From Pseudomonas fluorescens (GTDB taxonomy: Bacteria > Pseudomonadota > Gammaproteobacteria > Pseudomonadales > Pseudomonadaceae): a DNA stretch of 64,000 bases. Positions within the stretch are counted from its first letter, which is position 1, and each line of letters opens with the position of its first letter. Positions 9,716 through 18,941 of this stretch are shown here, one piece after another. A program made the translations under genes and the position numbers. The stretch covers positions 1 to 64,000 of the forward strand of contig NZ_CABVIX010000003.1 of assembly GCF_902498185.1 (NCBI RefSeq), in the 5' to 3' direction. The notes under the pieces are model-generated. The model had not been told where the DNA came from. It saw only the letters and a program-made list of their open reading frames with translations, and did not search any database.

Positions 9716-10168
9716 TTAATCTCCTGCGTTCGATTGAGTACCCGGGCCGTCCGCCATGAAGGCGTCACGCAGCTCAGGGGGAATGGCCCGGGGTTTGAAA
9801 GTGTCGGCGCGCACGGCGGCCACCAGGAACTGCCCTTCGCAGAGCAGCGTTGCATCTTTTTCGCGCCAGACCTGCTGCACGAAGCGCAGGCTGGCACGGT
9901 TCAATTCAATGACTTGCGCGGTGACCCGCAGCTCATCGTCCAGGCGGGCCGGCGCGTGGTAGCGCGCCTGCGCGGAATGGACCACGAACAGCAGGTTCTG
10001 CCCTGCCAGTTCCGACTGGGCAAAGCCCAGGTGACGCAGCCGCTCGGTGCGCGCACGCTCCATGTATTTGAGGTAATTGACGTAATAAACAACGCCGCCC
10101 GCATCGGTGTCTTCGTAGTAGACGCGACAACGATATGCGAACGGCTCAAGCCCATTTTGCGCGCGCAT
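9716..10168 (-). CDS. ybgC: Tol-Pal-associated acyl-CoA thioesterase YbgC
   Basis: Hot-dog fold thioesterase of the 4-hydroxybenzoyl-CoA type, linked in other bacteria to short-chain or phospholipid-related acyl thioesters. The active-site signature [20 protein letters not shown] (residues about 16-35) carries the catalytic Asp; the 150-residue length is typical. As first gene of the Tol-Pal operon it starts 125 bases after the ruvB stop, a gap that probably holds the operon promoter, though I could not fix -35/-10 boxes. Confidence 0.95.
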   Translation of the reverse strand: MRAQNGLEPFAYRCRVYYEDTDAGGVVYYVNYLKYMERARTERLRHLGFAQSELAGQNLLFVVHSAQARYHAPARLDDELRVTAQVIELNRASLRFVQQVWREKDATLLCEGQFLVAAVRADTFKPRAIPPELRDAFMADGPGTQSNAGD

Positions 10169-10293
10169 ACTCTAGTGCTTACTCCTCAGCTTGCCAATCC
10201 GCCCCGGCAACTGTTTTTTCATCAATAATGTCGTAGTGCCAGCGCAGACATCCAGTGCCTGCGGTAGGACCACGAAAAGCGGGTTTTGATCTG

Positions 10294-11340
10294 TCATTCA
10301 TCGCCTGGGGCGCAATTTTCTGCCGGATCGCCAAGCCGTCCCGGGATGTTCAGCCCGAAGTGCAGGTAGGCGTGACGGGTCACCACGCGTCCTCGTGGCG
10401 TGCGCATGATGTAGCCCTGCTGGATCAGGTAGGGCTCGAGCACGTCCTCGATGGTGTGGCGCTCTTCGCTGATGGCCGCCGCGAGGTTGTCGACGCCCAC
10501 CGGGCCGCCGTCGAACTTCTCGATCATGGTCAGCAGCAGGCGCCGGTCCTGGTGGTCGAAACCACGCTCGTCGACATCCAGCAGGTTCAGCGCCATGTCC
10601 GCGACGGCCTTGGTGATGTGGCCCTTGCCTCGCACCTCGGCGTAGTCGCGCACGCGGCGCAGCAGGCGGTTGGCGATCCGCGGCGTGCCACGGGCACGGC
10701 GGGCGATCTCGAAGGCGCCCTGGTCTTCGATGGCAAGGCCCAGGATGCTGCCCGAGCGGCTGACGATGGTCGCCAGGTCCTCGGTGTTGTAGAACTCCAG
10801 GCGCTGGACGATGCCGAAGCGGTCGCGCAGCGGGTTGGTCAGCATGCCGGCCCGGGTGGTCGCGCCGACCAGGGTGAACGGCGGCAGGTCGAGCTTGATC
10901 GACCGCGCCGCAGGCCCCTCGCCGATCATGATGTCGAGCTGGAAGTCTTCCATGGCCGGGTACAGCACTTCCTCGACCACGGGAGACAGCCGGTGGATCT
11001 CGTCGATGAACAGTACGTCGTGGGGTTCGAGGTTGGTCAGCAGCGCGGCGAGGTCGCCCGGCCGCTCGAGGATCGGCCCCGAGGTGCTCTTGATCGCCAC
11101 GCCCATCTCCTGGGCGATGATGTTCGCCAAGGTGGTCTTGCCCAGCCCCGGCGGGCCGAAGATCAGGGTGTGGTCGAGGGATTCGTTGCGTGCGCGGGCC
11201 GCCTGGATGAACAGCGACATCTGTTCGCGCACCACCGGCTGGCCGATGTAGTCCTCCAGGCTCAACGGACGGATCGCGCGGTCCTGGACCTCTTCGCGGT
11301 CACGCCCGGCAGCGGCTATCAAACGGTCGGCATCGATCAC
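10294..11340 (-). CDS. ruvB: Holliday junction branch migration ATPase RuvB
   Basis: Hexameric AAA+ motor that drives branch migration with RuvA. It shows Walker [10 protein letters not shown] (about residues 59-67), Walker B and sensor residues (FIDEIHRL), and a C-terminal winged helix with RTPRGRVVT; 348 residues. The only family-consistent start is a GTG (VIDADRL) overlapping the ruvA stop as GTGA, so translation is probably coupled. Confidence 0.97.
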   Translation of the reverse strand: MIDADRLIAAAGRDREEVQDRAIRPLSLEDYIGQPVVREQMSLFIQAARARNESLDHTLIFGPPGLGKTTLANIIAQEMGVAIKSTSGPILERPGDLAALLTNLEPHDVLFIDEIHRLSPVVEEVLYPAMEDFQLDIMIGEGPAARSIKLDLPPFTLVGATTRAGMLTNPLRDRFGIVQRLEFYNTEDLATIVSRSGSILGLAIEDQGAFEIARRARGTPRIANRLLRRVRDYAEVRGKGHITKAVADMALNLLDVDERGFDHQDRRLLLTMIEKFDGGPVGVDNLAAAISEERHTIEDVLEPYLIQQGYIMRTPRGRVVTRHAYLHFGLNIPGRLGDPAENCAPGDE

Positions 11341-11954
11341 TTGGAGATCATTCCCTTCAGGCTGCTGCGGATCAGTTCTTCACTGCTCAGGCCAGACTTG
11401 TTCGGGATGGCGGCGACGGCCTTGCTGGCCTCCTGCGGCTTGTAGCCGAGCGAGATGAGCGCGCTGACCGCATCGGCCTCGGCGCTGGAGGCGCTTGCGG
11501 CGGGCGATGGCCCGTCGGAGACCAGGGCGAACATGGCCGGGGAGGTTTCCCAGGCCTTGAAGCGGTCCTTGAGCTCGACCAGCAGGCGCTCGGCAGTCTT
11601 CTTGCCGACGCCGGGGACGCGCACCAGGACGGACGCGTCCTGGGCCTGCACGCAGCGCACCAGCTCATCGACTTCCAGGCCCGACATGAGCGCCAGGGCC
11701 AGCTTGGGGCCGACGCCATTGAGGCGGATCAGCTCGCGGAACAGTTCACGCTCGCGCTTTTCATGGAAACCATAGAGCAGGTGGGCATCCTCGCGCACCA
11801 CCTGGTGGGTGTGCAGGGTCACGGGCTCGCCGACCCTGGGCAGGCGGTACAAGGTCGTCATCGGCACCTCCAGCTCGTAGCCCACGCCGTTTACATCGAC
11901 AATCAGGTGCGGCGGTTGTTTTTCCGCCAGGGTACCGCGCAAACGTCCAATCAC
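11337..11954 (-). CDS. ruvA: Holliday junction DNA helicase subunit RuvA
   Basis: Tetrameric junction-binding protein that loads RuvB. It has an N-terminal OB-fold, two helix-hairpin-helix motifs ([11 protein letters not shown] and [12 protein letters not shown]) and a C-terminal RuvB-binding domain. The start is the GTG giving [12 protein letters not shown] (205 residues), matching the family N-terminus; a longer frame upstream adds a non-conserved basic stretch. It lies 107 bases after ruvC. Confidence 0.96.
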   Translation of the reverse strand: MIGRLRGTLAEKQPPHLIVDVNGVGYELEVPMTTLYRLPRVGEPVTLHTHQVVREDAHLLYGFHEKRERELFRELIRLNGVGPKLALALMSGLEVDELVRCVQAQDASVLVRVPGVGKKTAERLLVELKDRFKAWETSPAMFALVSDGPSPAASASSAEADAVSALISLGYKPQEASKAVAAIPNKSGLSSEELIRSSLKGMISK

Positions 11955-12061
11955 GTTCCAATCCTTTTCCCGGGTACCGGCCAGCGACCGGTAAACCCTA
12001 TCAGCAAATGCAAGGGGTGAGCATTTCACCCGCACAAAATGTGTATCTGGGCATGAAGCGC

Positions 12062-12586
12062 CTAAAGACGCAAGCGCCCGCCGCGCCGGCGTGCAGTGGA
12101 CAGGCCGTGGGGCACCAGGCTCGAGCGGGTGTGGGCGTGGCACAGGGCGATGGCCAGGGCGTCGGAGGCGTCGATCTGGGGCTTCTGCACGAGCTTGAGC
12201 AGGTGCATGACCATCAGCTGCACCTGCTCCTTGTTGGCACCGCCAGAGCCGGCCACCGCCTGCTTGACCTGCGTCGCGCTGTACTCGGCGATCTCCAGGC
12301 CCTCCTCCATCGCGGCCACGATGGCCGCGCCGCGGGCCTGGCCCAGCTTGAGCGCCGAGTCGGCATTGCGCGCCATGAAGACCCGCTCGATGCCCATGGT
12401 CACGGGACCATGCTGCCTGATGATGTCACGCACCCCGCGAAACACCACCTGCAAGCGCTCGTGCAGCTCGCCGGTGCCGGTGCGGATACAACCCGACGCC
12501 ACGTACTCGCAGCCGCGCGCAGTCTGGAGCACCACGCCGTAGCCGGTGATCCGCGAGCCGGGGTCGATACCAAGAATCAGAGTCAT
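12062..12586 (-). CDS. ruvC: Crossover junction endodeoxyribonuclease RuvC
   Basis: Resolves Holliday junctions made by recombination, working with RuvAB. Acidic catalytic residues are visible in [12 protein letters not shown] (Asp8), in the central IERVFM (Glu) and in the C-terminal [15 protein letters not shown] (paired Asp). The start at MTLILG gives 174 residues, the family length. It is separated from yebC by a strong terminator, so ruvC probably begins a new transcript. Confidence 0.97.
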   Translation of the reverse strand: MTLILGIDPGSRITGYGVVLQTARGCEYVASGCIRTGTGELHERLQVVFRGVRDIIRQHGPVTMGIERVFMARNADSALKLGQARGAAIVAAMEEGLEIAEYSATQVKQAVAGSGGANKEQVQLMVMHLLKLVQKPQIDASDALAIALCHAHTRSSLVPHGLSTARRRGGRLRL

Positions 12587-12622
12587 AACGCCTGCATGCA
12601 AAGGGCGCCGGGGCGCCGCTGT

Positions 12623-12678
12623 AAAAAAACAGAAGCCGGAGCCGCCAGGGGTGCATGGCACCCGGTGGCGGCTCCGGC
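12623..12678 (-). terminator. Strong terminator between yebC and ruvC
   Basis: On the minus strand, a 13 bp stem (GCCGGAGCCGCCA at 12678-12666 with its complement at 12647-12635) is followed by TTCTG and a run of seven Ts (12629-12623). It begins 22 bases past the yebC stop and ends 36 bases before the ruvC start. Confidence 0.88.
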
Positions 12679-12700
12679 CTCGAAGAGTCTGGGGTCAACC

Positions 12701-13447
12701 TCAGCCGAGCTGTTCCATGACCTCGTCCGGGATTTCGGCATTGGAATAGACGTTCTGCACGTCGTCCAGGTCTTCGAGCATGTCGATAAGCTTGAGCACT
12801 TTCTGCGCACCTTCCAGGTCGAGCTCGGCGCTGGTGGTCGGCTGCATGACGATCTCGGCGTCAGCAGCCTTGAACCCAGCCTCTTCGAGGGCGCTGCGCA
12901 CCGCATAGAAGCCGCTGAACGAGGTAAAGACGTCAAAGGACCCGTCGTCGTTGGCGACCACGTCGTCGGCGTCGGCTTCCATTGCCGCCTCCATCAAGGC
13001 GTCCTCTTCGAGCCCGGCGGCAAAGCTGATCTGCCCCTTGCGCTCGAACAGGTAGGCCACCGAACCGTCGGTGCCCAGGTTGCCACCGCACTTGCTGAAT
13101 GCGTGGCGCACGGCGGCAGCGGTACGGTTACGGTTGTCGGTCATGGCCTCGACCATGATCGCCACGCCACCGGGACCGTAGCCTTCGTAGGTGAGCTCCT
13201 CGACGTCGTCGCTCTCGGCGGTGCCGGCACCCCGGGCAACCGCCCGGTCGATGATGTCGCGGCTCATGTTGGCGCCCAGCGCCTTGTCCAGCGCCAGGCG
13301 CAGGCGCGGGTTGGACGCCGGATCACCACCGCCCTGCTTGGCGGCGACGGTCAGCTCGCGAATCCACTTGGTGAAGATCTTGCCTCTCTTGGCATCCTGG
13401 CGCTCTTTGCGGTGCTTGATGTTCGCCCACTTGGAATGACCAGCCAT
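12701..13447 (-). CDS. yebC: YebC/PmpR family transcriptional or translational regulator
   Basis: A 248-residue member of the YebC/TACO1 family, beginning [14 protein letters not shown]. Members act as DNA-binding regulators (PmpR in P. aeruginosa represses quinolone-signal genes) and, in recent work, as ribosome factors relieving polyproline stalling. Three-domain family features such as [18 protein letters not shown] are present. The ATG at 13447 is chosen over an upstream in-frame start because it matches the family N-terminus. It sits between aspS and ruvC, as in many gammaproteobacteria. Confidence 0.93.
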   Translation of the reverse strand: MAGHSKWANIKHRKERQDAKRGKIFTKWIRELTVAAKQGGGDPASNPRLRLALDKALGANMSRDIIDRAVARGAGTAESDDVEELTYEGYGPGGVAIMVEAMTDNRNRTAAAVRHAFSKCGGNLGTDGSVAYLFERKGQISFAAGLEEDALMEAAMEADADDVVANDDGSFDVFTSFSGFYAVRSALEEAGFKAADAEIVMQPTTSAELDLEGAQKVLKLIDMLEDLDDVQNVYSNAEIPDEVMEQLG

Positions 13448-13529
13448 AACGCACTCCGAATCCTTTGAATCACAACCATGTCCCGCCCAGAAAGGCGGAA
13501 CGTCAGAAAATTCCCTGCCCCAACGCAAA

Positions 13530-13551
13530 GGCGCATCCATATGGATGCGCC
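13530..13551 (-). terminator. Palindromic hairpin after aspS
   Basis: A perfect 11 bp palindrome (ggcgcatccat with atggatgcgcc) lies 10 bases past the aspS stop. On the minus strand only three Ts follow, so termination is plausible but weaker than at yebC. Confidence 0.5.
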
Positions 13552-13561
13552 CGGGGTCCGC

Positions 13562-15337
13562 TTATTCAGCCTTGGGCTGTTCGCGCAGACGGATATGCAG
13601 CTCGCGCAGTGCCTTGGCATCCACCAGGCCCGGGGCCTGGGTCATGACGCATGCGGCGCTCTGGGTCTTCGGGAAGGCGATCACTTCGCGGATCGACTGG
13701 GCGCCGGTCATCAGCATGACCAGGCGGTCCAGGCCAAAGGCCAGGCCACCGTGTGGCGGCGCGCCGAACTTCAGTGCGTCGAGCAGGAAGCCGAACTTCT
13801 CTTCCTGTTCCGCCGCTTCGATACCCAGCAGGCGGAAGACCGCCTGTTGCATTTCCTTGCGGTGGATACGGATCGAACCGCCACCCAGTTCGGTGCCGTT
13901 GAGCACCATGTCGTAGGCACGCGACAGCGCGGTGGCCGGGTTGGCCTCCAGCTCCGCCGGGGTGCACTTGGGTGCAGTGAACGGGTGGTGCAGCGCGCTG
14001 AAGCTGCCGTCGTCGTTCTCTTCGAACATCGGGAAGTCGACGACCCACATTGGCGCCCACTCGCAGGTGTGCAGGTTGAAATCGTTGCCGACCTTGATGC
14101 GCAGCGCGCCCAGGGCTTCGCTGACGATCTTGGCCTTGTCCGCACCGAAGAACACGATATCGCCATCGACCGCGCCAACGCGATCGAGGATCACGTTCAG
14201 GTTGGCCTCGGGGATGTTCTTGACGATCGGCGACTGCAGGCCCTCGACGCCCTTGGCGCGCTCGTTGACCTTGATGTAGGCCAGGCCGCGGGCACCGTAG
14301 ATGCCGACGAACTTGGTGTACTCGTCGATACGGCTGCGCGGCATGCTCGCGCCACCTGGAACGCGCAGGGCGGCAACGCGGCTCTTCGCATCGTTGGCCG
14401 GACCGCTGAACACCTTGAACTCGACGTCCTTGAGCTGATCGGCCACGTCCACCAGCTCAAGCGGGTTGCGCAGGTCTGGCTTGTCGGAACCGTAGCGGCG
14501 CATGGCTTCTTCGAAGGTCATGTGCGGGAAGTCGCCGAACTCCAGGTCCAGGACTTCCTTGAACAGCTTGCGGATCATGCTTTCGGTCAGGCCCATGATC
14601 TCGGACTCGTCGAGGAAGCTGGTCTCGATGTCGATCTGGGTGAACTCGGGCTGGCGGTCGGCGCGCAGGTCTTCGTCGCGGAAGCACTTGGCGATCTGGT
14701 AGTAGCGGTCGAAACCGGCAACCATCAGCAGCTGCTTGAACAGCTGTGGCGACTGCGGCAGTGCGAAGAAGCTGCCAGCATGGGTGCGGCTCGGCACCAG
14801 GTAGTCGCGGGCGCCTTCTGGCGTGGCGCGGGTCAGGATCGGCGTCTCGACGTCGAGGAAGCCGTTTTCATCGAGGAAGCGGCGGATGCTGGTGGTGATG
14901 CGCGAGCGCAGACGCAGCTTCTCGGCCATCTCCGGACGGCGCAGGTCGATGAAGCGGTAGCGCAGGCGGGTTTCTTCGCCAACATCGGAGAATTCGTTCA
15001 GCGGGAACGGCGGAGTCTCGGCCTCGTTGAGGACGGTCAGCTCGTAGCCCAGTACTTCGATGGCACCCGACGCCATGTTCGGATTGACCGCACCGGCCGG
15101 ACGCGGACGCACCTTGCCGGTGATCTGCACCACGTACTCGCTGCGCACGCGGTCGGCAGCGGCGAAGCTGTCTGCGCGATCCGGGTCGAAGACGACCTGG
15201 GCCATGCCTTCGCGGTCACGGATGTCGAGGAAGATCACCCCGCCGTGGTCGCGGCGACGATGTACCCAGCCGCAAAGGGTGATTTCCTGGCCGTCCAGGC
15301 TCTCGTTCAGTTGGCCGCAATAATGGCTGCGCATCAT
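13562..15337 (-). CDS. aspS: Aspartyl-tRNA synthetase
   Basis: Charges tRNA-Asp; in pseudomonads lacking AsnRS this bacterial-type enzyme is usually non-discriminating and also makes Asp-tRNA-Asn for GatCAB, which I infer but cannot test here. The 591-residue protein has an N-terminal OB anticodon domain ([20 protein letters not shown]), class II motifs 2 ([18 protein letters not shown]) and 3 ([12 protein letters not shown]), and a GAD insertion. Two adjacent ATGs (15337 and 15334) are possible starts. Confidence 0.97.
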   Translation of the reverse strand: MMRSHYCGQLNESLDGQEITLCGWVHRRRDHGGVIFLDIRDREGMAQVVFDPDRADSFAAADRVRSEYVVQITGKVRPRPAGAVNPNMASGAIEVLGYELTVLNEAETPPFPLNEFSDVGEETRLRYRFIDLRRPEMAEKLRLRSRITTSIRRFLDENGFLDVETPILTRATPEGARDYLVPSRTHAGSFFALPQSPQLFKQLLMVAGFDRYYQIAKCFRDEDLRADRQPEFTQIDIETSFLDESEIMGLTESMIRKLFKEVLDLEFGDFPHMTFEEAMRRYGSDKPDLRNPLELVDVADQLKDVEFKVFSGPANDAKSRVAALRVPGGASMPRSRIDEYTKFVGIYGARGLAYIKVNERAKGVEGLQSPIVKNIPEANLNVILDRVGAVDGDIVFFGADKAKIVSEALGALRIKVGNDFNLHTCEWAPMWVVDFPMFEENDDGSFSALHHPFTAPKCTPAELEANPATALSRAYDMVLNGTELGGGSIRIHRKEMQQAVFRLLGIEAAEQEEKFGFLLDALKFGAPPHGGLAFGLDRLVMLMTGAQSIREVIAFPKTQSAACVMTQAPGLVDAKALRELHIRLREQPKAE

Positions 15338-15431
15338 GATGGTGTTTTCGCTTCTCGTGATTCGTGTATTCGGGGAGGTCTTGGCCGCCCAAGGCGGCTA
15401 ATAGTGCAAGACCCGGACGGGGCAATTCAAC

Positions 15432-15653
15432 TCAGTCGGACTTGTCGCCGCCTGCAAGGTTCTTTTTCGCACCGGTCTTGAAGTCGGTTTCGTACCAGCC
15501 GGTGCCGCTCAGCCGAAAGCCGGGCCCCGACAGCAGCTTCTTCAGCGCGGGCGCCTGGCAGGCCGGGCAATCGGTCAGCGGCGCCGCGCTGATCTTCTGC
15601 AATTTCTCCATCTGGTGATTGCAGGAGGTACATTGGTAGTCATAAAGGGGCAT
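15432..15653 (-). CDS. FmdB-type zinc ribbon protein
   Basis: A 73-residue protein starting MPLYDYQCTSCNHQMEKLQK, with two Cys pairs (C8-x2-C11 and C29-x2-C32) forming a zinc ribbon of the FmdB/CxxC_CXXC_SSSS family, and a basic, disordered tail (GAKKNLAGGDKSD). The function is unknown; it was first noted as a putative regulator near formamidase genes. It lies immediately upstream of aspS in the same direction and may be co-transcribed. Longer in-frame starts upstream lack family similarity. Confidence 0.9.
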   Translation of the reverse strand: MPLYDYQCTSCNHQMEKLQKISAAPLTDCPACQAPALKKLLSGPGFRLSGTGWYETDFKTGAKKNLAGGDKSD

Positions 15654-15748
15654 GGAGCGTCTCTCGTCAACCACAACGCAGGCTGCCTGGGGGCAGCAAA
15701 AAGCGGGATTATATATGGTTAGGGAGTGCTGTGCAGCCCGCCAGCCGA

Positions 15749-16087
15749 TCAGCGCCCCGCGGGGGGATTCATCAGCCACGTCACGCAGATCACCCGGATG
15801 AGCCCGCTGAAATTCTTCACCCCGCCCTGGCGCAGGTGCACCTCGCGGTCGACGTACGACAATACTGCGCTGATCGAGCAGCTGTTGGCCTCGGCGATCA
15901 GCTGCAGGATGCGCCAATAGATAGTCTCCAGGCGCAGACAGGTGGCAAAGCCGTTGAGCCTCACCGAGCGTGAGACAGGACGCACCTGCTCCATGTCGAA
16001 TCCTGCGGTGAACGGGTCTACACAGTCCTTGCCAGGCCAAGGCCCTGTGCAGACACCTCGCTTGATCACGGCTCGCATCGCTTCCAT
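15749..16087 (-). CDS. Ribbon-helix-helix domain protein
   Basis: A small (112-residue) protein with a central segment RPVSRSVRLNGFATCLRLE followed by two amphipathic helices (TIYWRILQLIAEANSCS and ISAVLSYVDREVHLR), resembling the RHH_4 ribbon-helix-helix family of DNA-binding proteins. The start at 16087 is supported by GGAGAG six bases upstream. No target is known. It sits in the same direction between a Dps-like gene and the FmdB gene. The family call rests on pattern recognition of the RSVRLNGxxTxLRLE core. Confidence 0.72.
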   Translation of the reverse strand: MEAMRAVIKRGVCTGPWPGKDCVDPFTAGFDMEQVRPVSRSVRLNGFATCLRLETIYWRILQLIAEANSCSISAVLSYVDREVHLRQGGVKNFSGLIRVICVTWLMNPPAGR

Positions 16088-16204
16088 TGCATCTCTCCAT
16101 ACCCATGGGAACCAAATCCTTCGCCTGCTGCGCGAAGTCCTGCTCCCAATGAAGCGCTGCGAGCGTGCGGCGAACCAGCGGAAAACCCTTCCTCCATGAA
16201 CAGC

Positions 16205-16232
16205 AATGCCCGGGCCAGAGGGCCCGGGCATT
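16205..16232. terminator. Perfect hairpin downstream of the dps-like gene
   Basis: Twelve base pairs (aatgcccgggcc with ggcccgggcatt) around an agag loop begin 50 bases past the stop of the dps-like gene. There is no U-tract on the minus strand (GCTGTTC follows), so it may be a processing or stabilising hairpin rather than a terminator. Confidence 0.45.
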
Positions 16233-16281
16233 CCTGTTTCAAAGGTACATGGCCGGCCTGACTCAGCCGGTCGATACGCCC

Positions 16282-16755
16282 TTACTTCTCGTCCAGCAGC
16301 ACGCGCAGCATCCACGCCGTCTTCTCATGCACCTGCATGCGCTGGGTGAGCAGGTCGGCCGTAGGCTCGTCGCTGACCTTGTCCACTACCGGGAAGATGC
16401 TGCGGGCGGTGCGCACGACCGCTTCCTGGCCCTGCACCAACTGACGGATCATTTCGTCGGCGGCCGGTACGCCGTCTTCTTCCTTGATGGAGGAATGACG
16501 GGCATAGAAGGCATACGAGCCTGGGGCCGGGAAGCCCAGGGCGCGGATACGCTCTGCGATGGAGTCCACCGCCAGCGCCAGTTCGTTGTACTGCTCCTCG
16601 AACATCAGGTGCAAGGTACGGAATGACGGACCGGTGACGTTCCAGTGGAAATTATGGGTTTTCAGGTACAGCACGTACGTATCCGACAGCAGGCGGGACA
16701 GCCCGTCGACGATGGATTTGCGGTCTTCTTCGCTGATACCGATGTCGATTGCCAT
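16282..16755 (-). CDS. dps: Dps-family ferritin-like protein
   Basis: Twelve-subunit miniferritin that oxidises and stores iron and protects DNA from peroxide. The inter-subunit ferroxidase residues are visible in [18 protein letters not shown] (His), and in [15 protein letters not shown] (Asp/Glu). The 157-residue length and the start [12 protein letters not shown] fit the family. The N-terminus lacks the Lys-rich tail used by E. coli Dps for DNA binding, so iron storage is the better-supported role. A GGAGAA ribosome site precedes the ATG. Confidence 0.9.
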   Translation of the reverse strand: MAIDIGISEEDRKSIVDGLSRLLSDTYVLYLKTHNFHWNVTGPSFRTLHLMFEEQYNELALAVDSIAERIRALGFPAPGSYAFYARHSSIKEEDGVPAADEMIRQLVQGQEAVVRTARSIFPVVDKVSDEPTADLLTQRMQVHEKTAWMLRVLLDEK

Positions 16756-17000
16756 GAAGTTCTCCTTTCCAGATGACTTGATGCTCAAGCATGACAAAAC
16801 ACTGTACCAATTCTTCACGCCAGTCGCCCGGTGATTTGAGAACCCTGCGCCTTTGCTGTTAAATAGGCAGCGTGCCACCCGTGCGGTCTGCAATTGCCCG
16901 GGTGCATAGGCTGGCGTTCACGTTTTTGCGCTTCTTAACCCTGCGCACCGTGCTGCCAGCTCTTCCTGTGAGCAGCCTTATCAAATGTGAGCCAACCCCT

Positions 17001-17594
17001 ATGTTCAAGATCGTCCATCTGGTGACGGGCGTGGCAGCCTTGCTGCTATCGTTCATTCCCAGCCTCAGAACCGATGCAATTCCACTGCTGGAACAACCGC
17101 AGGCCGTCTACCTCGCCCTGCTCGGCCTTCTCAACCTGATCCTCGCCCCCGTGGTGCCGCAGTACTACCAAGGTGCCCGCAGCCACCTGCAGCGACTTGC
17201 AAGTGCATTGCTGGTGCTCTCGGTCGTTTTGCAGACCGTGACGCTGCTGGCTCGCCCGGAGCTTGGCGACCTGCCGGCGCTGGGCTGTGCCCTGCTGGCC
17301 GTTGCTCTGCACCTGGCGGCAGGCTTCGCTCCGGCCGGCAACAAGGCGCGCAGCGCTGCCAGCTCGCAATACGATGAGAGCAAGCGCGATACGGGCACCG
17401 TGAAGTGGTTCAACACGTCCAAAGGCTTCGGCTTTATTTCCCGCGACTCCGGTGACGATATCTTCGTGCACTTCCGCGCCATTCGTGGCGAAGGCCACCG
17501 GGTCCTGGTCGAAGGCCAGCGTGTGGAGTTTTCGGTGATGCACCGCGACAAAGGCCTGCAGGCCGAAGACGTGATTGCCGCGCCGCGACGCTGA
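17001..17594 (+). CDS. Membrane protein with C-terminal cold-shock domain
   Basis: A 197-residue fusion. Residues about 4-110 hold four hydrophobic segments ([67 protein letters not shown]); residues 130-197 form a complete CspA-type domain with [18 protein letters not shown]1 KGFGFISR (141-148) and RNP2 DIFVHF (153-158). The RNA-binding part would face the cytosol. The ATG at 17001 is preferred; an upstream start at 16872 adds a basic hydrophobic stretch and lacks a better ribosome site. No function is known for this arrangement. Confidence 0.85.
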   Translation: MFKIVHLVTGVAALLLSFIPSLRTDAIPLLEQPQAVYLALLGLLNLILAPVVPQYYQGARSHLQRLASALLVLSVVLQTVTLLARPELGDLPALGCALLAVALHLAAGFAPAGNKARSAASSQYDESKRDTGTVKWFNTSKGFGFISRDSGDDIFVHFRAIRGEGHRVLVEGQRVEFSVMHRDKGLQAEDVIAAPRR

Positions 17595-17612
17595 AGCCCC
17601 GCTTGTGCAATG

Positions 17613-17647
17613 ACAAAACAGGCCCTTCGCGGGCCTGTTCTGTTTTC
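17613..17647. terminator. Bidirectional terminator between the cold-shock fusion and slyX
   Basis: Stem aacaggccc (17617-17625) pairs with gggcctgtt (17631-17639), flanked by As on the left and a T-rich tail on the right. It lies between two convergent genes and probably serves both. Confidence 0.78.
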
Positions 17648-17652
17648 AGGCA

Positions 17653-17859
17653 TCAATAATGGGGCGGCGGCGCCTCATCCTCGTCGGCCGAATACTGGCC
17701 CACCATCTCTTCGTATCGCTTGAGCAAGGCGGCCATCTGCATCTGCAGGCGTTCGACCACCCGGCTTTGCTCGACGAGCACATCGTTGAGGGACTGGATG
17801 GTGTCATCCTGGAACGCCTGGCGGCTTTCAAGCTCGGTAACCCGTGATTCCAGCGACAT
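17653..17859 (-). CDS. slyX: SlyX family protein
   Basis: A 68-residue protein that is almost entirely one coiled coil ([20 protein letters not shown], with hydrophobic heptads) and ends in the family's PPPHY tail. The role is unknown despite the name. It starts three bases after the HIT gene stop, so it is probably co-transcribed with it. Confidence 0.92.
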   Translation of the reverse strand: MSLESRVTELESRQAFQDDTIQSLNDVLVEQSRVVERLQMQMAALLKRYEEMVGQYSADEDEAPPPHY

Positions 17860-17862
17860 GAC

Positions 17863-18288
17863 TCAAGCCTCCTGGAAGGTGAAATCGTCGGACAGCACGG
17901 CGCGCAGCCGCTGGCCAATCACCTCCAGACCGGCACTGTCGTACTCGCTCGCCGGTACTTTCCCCCAGACCGGAGCCGGCCATGCGGCGTCATCCCGACG
18001 GCGGACGATAACGTGCATGTGCAGTTGGCTGACCACGTTGCCCAGCGTCGCGACATTCATCTTGTCGGCGGCAAAGGCACCCTGGAGCACCTCGGCCAGG
18101 CGCGTGGTTTCCTTCCAGAGTTGCTGCTGGTCGGCAGCCTCGAGCTCGAACAGCTCGCTGATCCCGGCACGCCGCGGCACCAGGATGAACCAAGGGTAGT
18201 TGGCGTCCTTGCTCAGCAGCAGGCGGCACAACGGAAAATCCCCCAGGACGACAGTGTCCTGCTGAAGCCGTGAATCCAGAGCAAACAC
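17863..18288 (-). CDS. HIT domain protein with altered histidine triad
   Basis: Histidine-triad nucleotide hydrolase/transferase superfamily, 141 residues. The triad region reads VSQLHMHVIVRR: His90 and the nucleophilic-position His92 are present but the third position is Ile94. The start is taken as the GTG at 18288, because GGAGG lies seven bases upstream; a TTG two codons earlier is too close to that site. It is followed by slyX after three bases. The natural substrate is unknown. Confidence 0.85.
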   Translation of the reverse strand: MFALDSRLQQDTVVLGDFPLCRLLLSKDANYPWFILVPRRAGISELFELEAADQQQLWKETTRLAEVLQGAFAADKMNVATLGNVVSQLHMHVIVRRRDDAAWPAPVWGKVPASEYDSAGLEVIGQRLRAVLSDDFTFQEA

Positions 18289-18941
18289 GATCAAACCTCC
18301 TCGAAACCTTTGACGGCCTGCGCGATGCAGACACAGGCGCCAAGGATACCTTCCTTGTCACTGAAGAGCATCGTGCGAACCATCGCACGGCCTCCTGCGC
18401 ACTCTTTTGCGTCTTCGCGAAGACCTCCTTTCGCGCCCCCAAGTAACACAGCGCTACTTTTCGCACCAAAAGGAGGCCTCCACAGAGGCAGAACCTCATT
18501 GAGCTATGTACAAACTACTCAGGTTGAACAGTCGGCGGTAACGCCTTGACTGAAAAGGCAGCTTCTCAGCCTGGCCATCACACCGCCCCTGGCACACCAT
18601 CAGACAGCTCCCCCCTAGCAATTACGGCACTTCGCCACCGGCGCTCCCGACGAATGTGAAAATTTCATCAACTGGGGGTCATTTTGAGCACGCTTGTTGC
18701 ATTTGCCTGAACCAGGGTCGGCATGACACCTGCAGCCTGAAAGACAGTGTGATTTGCGACACAGAGTTAACCGTAAGCGACATGGAAATAAAGTTCCGTA
18801 AGGCATTGTTTCTCCATATCGCCAAAGCTGGTCAGCGTGATATACATTTTCGCCGACATAACAAGAAAGAGCTGCCCCATATAACTAAAACACTTGGGTG
18901 CAGCGGTACTCTTCCTAAAAAAACCAAAGGAGCAAATCACG
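18289..18941. other. 650 bp non-coding gap between HIT gene and porin gene
   Basis: No open frame here has credible composition or a ribosome site. It contains a small palindrome (gtcttcgcgaagac near 18408-18421) and becomes A/T-rich over 18640-18940, which suggests the regulatory region and long leader of the downstream porin gene. A strong AAAGGAG ribosome site (18924-18930) precedes the porin ATG. No promoter could be fixed by eye. Confidence 0.6.
18860..18867 (+). promoter_or_regulatory. Possible Crc/Hfq catabolite-repression motif
   Basis: AACAAGAA matches the AAnAAnAA motif bound by Hfq/Crc in pseudomonads, but it lies about 75 bases before the porin ATG instead of at the ribosome site, so its relevance is doubtful. 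Confidence 0.25.

Noticed and set aside
13478..15481. 667-codon open frame on the plus strand opposite aspS
   Set aside because: It mirrors aspS in high-GC sequence, has low-complexity His/Val/Gly-rich composition and no family similarity or ribosome site; aspS is certain.
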